Position numbers and translations under genes: made by a program
The notes under the pieces: generated by a model
Seen by the model: only the letters and a program-made list of their open reading frames with translations
The model's database searches: none
What the model was told of the DNA's origin: nothing
In this document: in pieces, positions 60,143-64,000 of the stretch
Position numbering within the stretch: position 1 is the stretch's first letter
How the letters are laid out: each line of letters opens with the position of its first letter
Assembly: GCA_903905065.1 (NCBI GenBank)
Contig: CAIVEW010000100.1
Coordinates: 116,607-180,606, forward strand
Reading direction: 5' to 3'
DNA length: 64,000 bases
DNA from: an uncultured Bacteroidota bacterium
GTDB lineage: Bacteria > Bacteroidota > Bacteroidia > Chitinophagales > Chitinophagaceae

Positions 60143-60273
60143 ACAATTCGGGAATTTGACAATTCGGGAATTTGAGAATTGAAAAAATACAGCCAATTAT
60201 ACATACGATTACGGTAGATTTTATTGTCAATTAGTACATGGTCAAATTGCCGAATTGTCTAATTGTCAAATTA
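60118..60273. repeat. Octamer/16-mer repeats forming an inverted repeat between convergent genes
   Basis: 60118-60150 has units of GACAATTA; 60143-60179 has two copies of a 16-base unit (GACAATTCGGGAATTT). The complement recurs at 60241-60273. A 25-base stretch starting near 60138 (CAATTAGACAATTCGG...) pairs with 60241-60265 with one mismatch. Both flanking genes end inside the repeats. The block may act as a bidirectional terminator. Confidence 0.8.
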
Positions 60274-61695
60274 CTTCCCCCTTCCCTGAAAAATAACGGT
60301 AAACGTATACAGTATGATCTTCAGATCCAGCGCCAATGAACAGTTCTCGATATAGAGCAGATCGTACTTCATACGCTCCACCATTTCATCCACATTTTCG
60401 GCATAACCGAATTGCACCATACCCCACGAGGTCAATCCGGGTTTCACTTTGTGCAGGTATTTGTAGTGTGCGTGCTGGTCGCTGATAATGTCAATATAAT
60501 GCTTACGTTCTGGCCGCGGTCCCACCAGGGACATGTCACCCTTTATGATGTTCACAAATTGCGGCAACTCGTCTATCCTCCATTTCCGCATGAACCGGCC
60601 CCAGGGTGTTATCCTTGGGTCCAGTTTGCTGGAAAGTGCAGGCCCCATTTGTTCGGCGTTCATGTACATAGAACGGAACTTATAAATATTGAAGGGTCTG
60701 CCGAAAAGGCCGATACGCTCCTGCTTATAAAGTATGCTGCCCTTCGATGACAGCTTCACCATAACAGCCGCAAACAATAATAACGGCGACAAAAATATTA
60801 ATGCCAGGCCGGAGAAGGTAATATCAATAGCGCGCTTGCAAACCCGCTGCCAGTCAGGCATAAGGTCGGGATGTATGTGAATCAGCACAGCATCATATAC
60901 ATTATTCGTTTTCACAGAGCCCGATAAGATATCATAATAATCAGGCAGCACTTTTACTACCACCGGCCGGTAGCTAAGACGTGTAAGGATATTTTCCAGT
61001 AGGTGGTGCTCAGAAGAGTCTACAGCCACTATCACCTCTTCTATGCTGTACTTATCTATTATTTCCTCTAGTTGCGATAAATGCCCTAGCTGAGGCAGGT
61101 ATTGAGTCATGCCATTACTGGCCTCTTTACTTGAATAAATAAATCCAAGAAAAATATTGCCGAGTACCCTCGGATTCTCCACCACCTGCTTGTAGATATT
61201 TATCGCCTGCTGGTTGCCTCCTATTATCAGTGTGTTGAAGCCTACTTTTCCTTTCTTCAGGTTCCTCTTCACTCCATAAAGTATAAAGAGGCGGAACACC
61301 AGCGCGAAGAGAGTATGTATCAGAAGGTAGTGACTGAACTCACTGATAAAATAAGAGTAGTCACTGCTATCGTTAGCAAACACGATAACAGCGACCATGA
61401 TACAGCCAATGATACAGGAGATAAGCGTACGGTTGATTTCGTTAAGGCGCGACTTGCGGTAGAGGTCAAAATAAGTCCCGGTTAGCAGGTAAGAAAAAAG
61501 CCAGCCACCCGGTATGACGATCAAGGTGTTTAAGTAATCCCTTGTGTGAAATTTTTGCAGGGTATCCAGATACTTCAGGCCGGTTAGCACGTGCTGCCGG
61601 TATATCCATAAGGTAAGCCATGCTAGCGCAGCAGCTATATAATCCAGCACAACCATTTGCCGGATAGCTCTTCTTTTCACAGGGCTTAGTCGCAT
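60271..61695 (-). CDS. Polyprenyl glycosylphosphotransferase (WcaJ/WbaP type)
   Basis: The protein has 474 residues. Several N-terminal transmembrane helices (VVLDYIAAALAWLTLWIY, LIVIPGGWLFSYLLTGTYF, CIIGCIMVAVIVFAND, YLLIHTLFALVFRLFILY) are followed by a nucleotide-binding-like region (FNTLIIGGNQQAINIYKQVVENPRVLGNIFLGFI). After another helix comes the bacterial sugar-transferase domain (FSGLALIFLSPLLLFAAVMVKLSSKGSILYKQERIGLFGRPFNIYKFRSM, RKWRIDELPQFVNIIKGDMSLVGPRPERKHYI). It transfers a sugar phosphate to undecaprenyl phosphate to start exopolysaccharide or capsule synthesis. It is first in function but last in this minus-strand block, downstream of a lipoprotein and a sugar-type oxidoreductase gene. 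Confidence 0.93.
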   Translation of the reverse strand: MRLSPVKRRAIRQMVVLDYIAAALAWLTLWIYRQHVLTGLKYLDTLQKFHTRDYLNTLIVIPGGWLFSYLLTGTYFDLYRKSRLNEINRTLISCIIGCIMVAVIVFANDSSDYSYFISEFSHYLLIHTLFALVFRLFILYGVKRNLKKGKVGFNTLIIGGNQQAINIYKQVVENPRVLGNIFLGFIYSSKEASNGMTQYLPQLGHLSQLEEIIDKYSIEEVIVAVDSSEHHLLENILTRLSYRPVVVKVLPDYYDILSGSVKTNNVYDAVLIHIHPDLMPDWQRVCKRAIDITFSGLALIFLSPLLLFAAVMVKLSSKGSILYKQERIGLFGRPFNIYKFRSMYMNAEQMGPALSSKLDPRITPWGRFMRKWRIDELPQFVNIIKGDMSLVGPRPERKHYIDIISDQHAHYKYLHKVKPGLTSWGMVQFGYAENVDEMVERMKYDLLYIENCSLALDLKIILYTFTVIFQGRGK

Positions 61696-61700
61696 GCTGC

Positions 61701-62633
61701 TTAAAACGTTACAAGTTGAATATTGTCTATCAATAACCTGCCGCTGGTCTGCCCGTCAGCCAGTACGGCTTTAATATATAAATTGTACCTGACGCCCGAG
61801 ATACCCGATTGGGCCTCTGCGGTAAAGCCATCCACCTCCAGGTAAAATTTCTGCCAGCCAGCACCCCCATTGGGATTTACGCCTATCAGATAATTAGGCG
61901 TCGATGTAACCTTACTGCTTAGGTCAGCTTGCAATCCTATATAAAATGGAATGGTGCTGTTATAATCGAACTCTATGAAAGCCGTACCGTTGGGAATGGC
62001 AAAGGTATTTTTCGTGCTGTCCACGGAGCTATCCCCTACCGCACTCAGCACTATTTCCCCTGCACCCGAACCATCGCAAACAAGTGAATCGGCGTTTACA
62101 ACTCTTAGCGGCACTCCACCCTGATTCCACAATGCGAAACCAGGATCGTTGGAATCTTCAAAATTCGCAATACTTCCTACCTTGACATCGGAATAGAACT
62201 CTGTCTTTGGCGTATAATTAATAATGTGCCCGGGATTCGCTACAAGGCTGGTAGTATCCAAAGTATAGTACGAATACGCATTTACAATATTATTTTGCCC
62301 ATTCACTGCTATTGCAGGAGCAAATTGAAGGCCCTGAGTGCCACTTGCCATTACAGGAAAGGTAACGGGCAGATCAAAAATACCGATGGGATTTTCGTTA
62401 TAATATACCAATACACTGCCAATTGCGTGTGTAGTTGGAGCCAGGAGCGCTTTTGGGTTACCCTTGTATGCGTCGAAAAGGTGAGCAGCAGGGTTCTGTA
62501 CAAAATGAAAAGAATCTACATGAACATAAGTCGGTGTTACCTCATGAGGATTAATAATGTTGCATGCCGGCGAAAACATTGCAAGGCAAAATAAAAAAAG
62601 CAAACATCTCCACTGGGTAAAAATCTTCAACAT
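61701..62633 (-). CDS. Lipoprotein of unknown function
   Basis: The protein has 310 residues from MLKIFTQWRCLLFLFCLAMFSPAC, a lipoprotein signal peptide with the lipobox cysteine; a start 12 codons upstream is possible but lengthens the signal. The mature part is beta-rich (TPTYVHVDSFHFVQNPAAHLFDAYKGNPKALLAPTTHAIGSVLVYYNENPIGIFDLPVTFPVMA) and ends in a segment resembling a carbohydrate-binding or jelly-roll fold (IPNGTAFIEFDYNSTIPFYIGLQAD ... GWQKFYLEVDGFTAEAQSGISGVRYNLYIKAVLADGQTSGRLLIDNIQLV). It is 5 bases from the glycosylphosphotransferase gene, suggesting a polysaccharide-related operon. The family is not named with certainty. Confidence 0.75.
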   Translation of the reverse strand: MLKIFTQWRCLLFLFCLAMFSPACNIINPHEVTPTYVHVDSFHFVQNPAAHLFDAYKGNPKALLAPTTHAIGSVLVYYNENPIGIFDLPVTFPVMASGTQGLQFAPAIAVNGQNNIVNAYSYYTLDTTSLVANPGHIINYTPKTEFYSDVKVGSIANFEDSNDPGFALWNQGGVPLRVVNADSLVCDGSGAGEIVLSAVGDSSVDSTKNTFAIPNGTAFIEFDYNSTIPFYIGLQADLSSKVTSTPNYLIGVNPNGGAGWQKFYLEVDGFTAEAQSGISGVRYNLYIKAVLADGQTSGRLLIDNIQLVTF

Positions 62634-62669
62634 TATAGCTCCTCCCGATCTCATTAACGTAAAAAACAC

Positions 62670-63656
62670 TTAAACATTGTGCAATTCATTATGCAAGCTC
62701 ATCTTTTTCAATATTTGGTGAGCAACGTCCATTGCCTGGTAGCCGTCGTACACCGAAACTCTTACCGGCCGGTCATTAATGATCGCGCTTGCGAACTCCG
62801 CCAATTCCGTCTTGATCGCATTTAGCGGCGCTATCTCTGGCATTTCCACAGATATCAGTTTCTTTTCGCCATTGCCGGTTTCCAGTGGAATATCCATCAG
62901 CCCAATGGGGCTACCTCCGGCCTTCATCCTTATTATTTCCGTCTTTTTATCTAAAAAATCAATGCCGATATATGCATCCCGCTGAAACAACCGCATTTTG
63001 CGCATGTTTTTCAGCGATATCCTGCTCGACGTAAGATTTGCTACGCAACCATTATCAAATTCTATCCTTGCATTCGCTATGTCCGCTGTTTCACTCAGCA
63101 CAGAAACCCCGCTTGCAGATATGCGCTTTACCGGCGACTTTACCAGGCTCAGCACAATATCTATATCATGTATCATGAGGTCCAGTATCACAGACACATC
63201 AGTGCCGCGCGGGTTGAACTGCGCTAGCCTGTGAGCCTCTATGAACATTGGCTGTATCAGTTGCTCCCCCACGGCCAGGAAAGCCGGATTATATCGTTCT
63301 ACATGACCTATCTGGCACTTCACATTGGCTTCTTTTACCAATTGCACCAGTTCCATTCCTTCATCAAGTGTGTGCGCCAGTGGCTTTTCAATAAATACAT
63401 GCTTGCCGGTCAGCAGGCACTTTTTGGCAATGTCGAAGTGAGTTGTCGTAGGGGAAACTATGTCTATAGCATCTGATGCCTCTATCAGGCTGTCCATATC
63501 AGGGTAACGCTTTACCTGGTACTTGGCTATTGCCGCTTCCGCCTGGGCATCATCAGGGTCGTAAAAACCGGTAAGTTCTGCGTCCGCTACCTGCTGCCAC
63601 TGCTGGATGTGAATTTTGCCAAGGTGCCCCGCCCCAAAAACTCCAATTTTAAGCAT
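62670..63656 (-). CDS. Gfo/Idh/MocA-family oxidoreductase
   Basis: The protein has 328 residues. N-terminal Rossmann fold MLKIGVFGAGHLGKIHIQQWQQVADAELTGFYDPD, then SDAIDIVSPTTTHFDIAKKCLLTGKHVFIEKPLAHTLDEGMELV with the conserved EKP motif, QIGHVERYNPAF, and the substrate domain with MIHDIDIVLSLVKSPVKRISASG. These NAD(P)-dependent enzymes act on sugars or sugar nucleotides. Together with the following lipoprotein and glycosylphosphotransferase genes it suggests nucleotide-sugar modification for surface polysaccharide. The precise substrate is unknown. Confidence 0.9.
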   Translation of the reverse strand: MLKIGVFGAGHLGKIHIQQWQQVADAELTGFYDPDDAQAEAAIAKYQVKRYPDMDSLIEASDAIDIVSPTTTHFDIAKKCLLTGKHVFIEKPLAHTLDEGMELVQLVKEANVKCQIGHVERYNPAFLAVGEQLIQPMFIEAHRLAQFNPRGTDVSVILDLMIHDIDIVLSLVKSPVKRISASGVSVLSETADIANARIEFDNGCVANLTSSRISLKNMRKMRLFQRDAYIGIDFLDKKTEIIRMKAGGSPIGLMDIPLETGNGEKKLISVEMPEIAPLNAIKTELAEFASAIINDRPVRVSVYDGYQAMDVAHQILKKMSLHNELHNV

Positions 63657-64000
63657 CTATTTATGTGATCAGTTATTAAAAACCAGTGTTGCTAAAAGCA
63701 CGCAAGATAAGCATATTCCTTTTAGCATCCGAAGCTTGCATTTTCAAAGTCCGGCTTTCCACACCGCTGCCGCGCCCTGTTGACATGTAGTAAATTGCAC
63801 TTCAATATATATTTCATTTTTTTTGCAAACTCACAAGTAATACATCCAATACGTACGGATTAATATCAATAATTTAATTCACAAACACAAGGCGAGAAGT
63901 TTAAAATATAAATATAAAATATAAATAAAATCAAAAACTTAAAAACTTAACTCAATTATTGACAAACCCTATATTTCCAAAAAAAATCATAGTTTGATTA
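63657..64000. other. AT-rich gap without a gene at the window edge
   Basis: 344 bases without a credible coding frame. From 63900 on there is low-complexity DNA with AAAATATAAAT words and a pair of AAAAACTT words (63934-63950). It may be the promoter region of the Gfo/Idh gene on the minus strand or of a gene beyond the window. Confidence 0.5.

Noticed and set aside
1..64000. tRNA, rRNA or riboswitch genes
   Set aside because: No cloverleaf with a conserved GTTCRA-type T-arm, no rRNA segment and no familiar riboswitch core was recognised on either strand by eye; a covariance-model search would be decisive.

Overview
The window looks like chromosomal DNA of a Bacteroidota bacterium, most likely near Chitinophagaceae or another Sphingobacteriia-like lineage. 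This is inferred from gene content, not from a marker gene. Support: several large secreted proteins end in a type IX secretion (T9SS) type A sorting domain with a YPNPA-like motif. Many genes are preceded by TAnnTTTG boxes, the Bacteroidota -7 element, rather than by Shine-Dalgarno sequences. The uppS-bamA-ompH-ompH order, a DUF4249 lipoprotein and an ABC permease fused to an M1 peptidase also fit. No rRNA, tRNA, CRISPR array, prophage or transposase gene was recognised.

Layout. 1-5.3 kb: 3' part of a DEAD-box RNA helicase, a polytopic membrane protein, a small basic secreted protein, a GNAT-like protein, a surface-repeat protein and TrmO. 5.4-10.2 kb (minus strand): uppS, bamA and two ompH/skp genes, an outer-membrane biogenesis operon closed by a hairpin. 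10.2-10.8 kb: a nested palindromic (REP/MITE-like) element and a 47-residue ORF. 10.8-14.5 kb: hmgA and hppD (tyrosine degradation through homogentisate), then a degenerate retropepsin fused to an FGE/sulfatase-modifying domain.

14.7-32.0 kb is the outstanding region. Four consecutive plus-strand genes, each followed by its own terminator hairpin, encode T9SS-exported proteins of 634 to 2203 residues built from tandem bacterial Ig-like (BIG2-like) modules. The last has nine near-identical two-module units, with a 438-bp period measurable in its 3' half. These are probably surface adhesins or matrix proteins. A further T9SS protein with SprB-like repeats lies at 49.8-52.9 kb.

32.1-44.1 kb: an L,D-transpeptidase, a DUF4249 lipoprotein, thioredoxin reductase, a minus-strand operon (ECF sigma factor, anti-sigma-like protein, adhesin-like protein, outer-membrane beta-barrel), a PqqB-like metallo-hydrolase, a GNAT enzyme, a GreA/GreB-like protein, a beta-barrel protein and a trypsin-like protein without a signal peptide. 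44.2-49.5 kb: an ABC ATPase with its permease/M1-peptidase partner. 53-64 kb: two TonB C-terminal-domain proteins, pyrD, a radical SAM protein, folC, and a minus-strand block with a polyprenyl glycosylphosphotransferase, a lipoprotein and a Gfo/Idh/MocA oxidoreductase.

Several intergenic gaps are built from short periodic repeats (heptamers such as TTTTGAA, TTTTAAC, TTTTGAC; an octamer GACAATTA) that abut start or stop codons. I found no ready explanation for them, and they are among the more interesting non-coding signals here.
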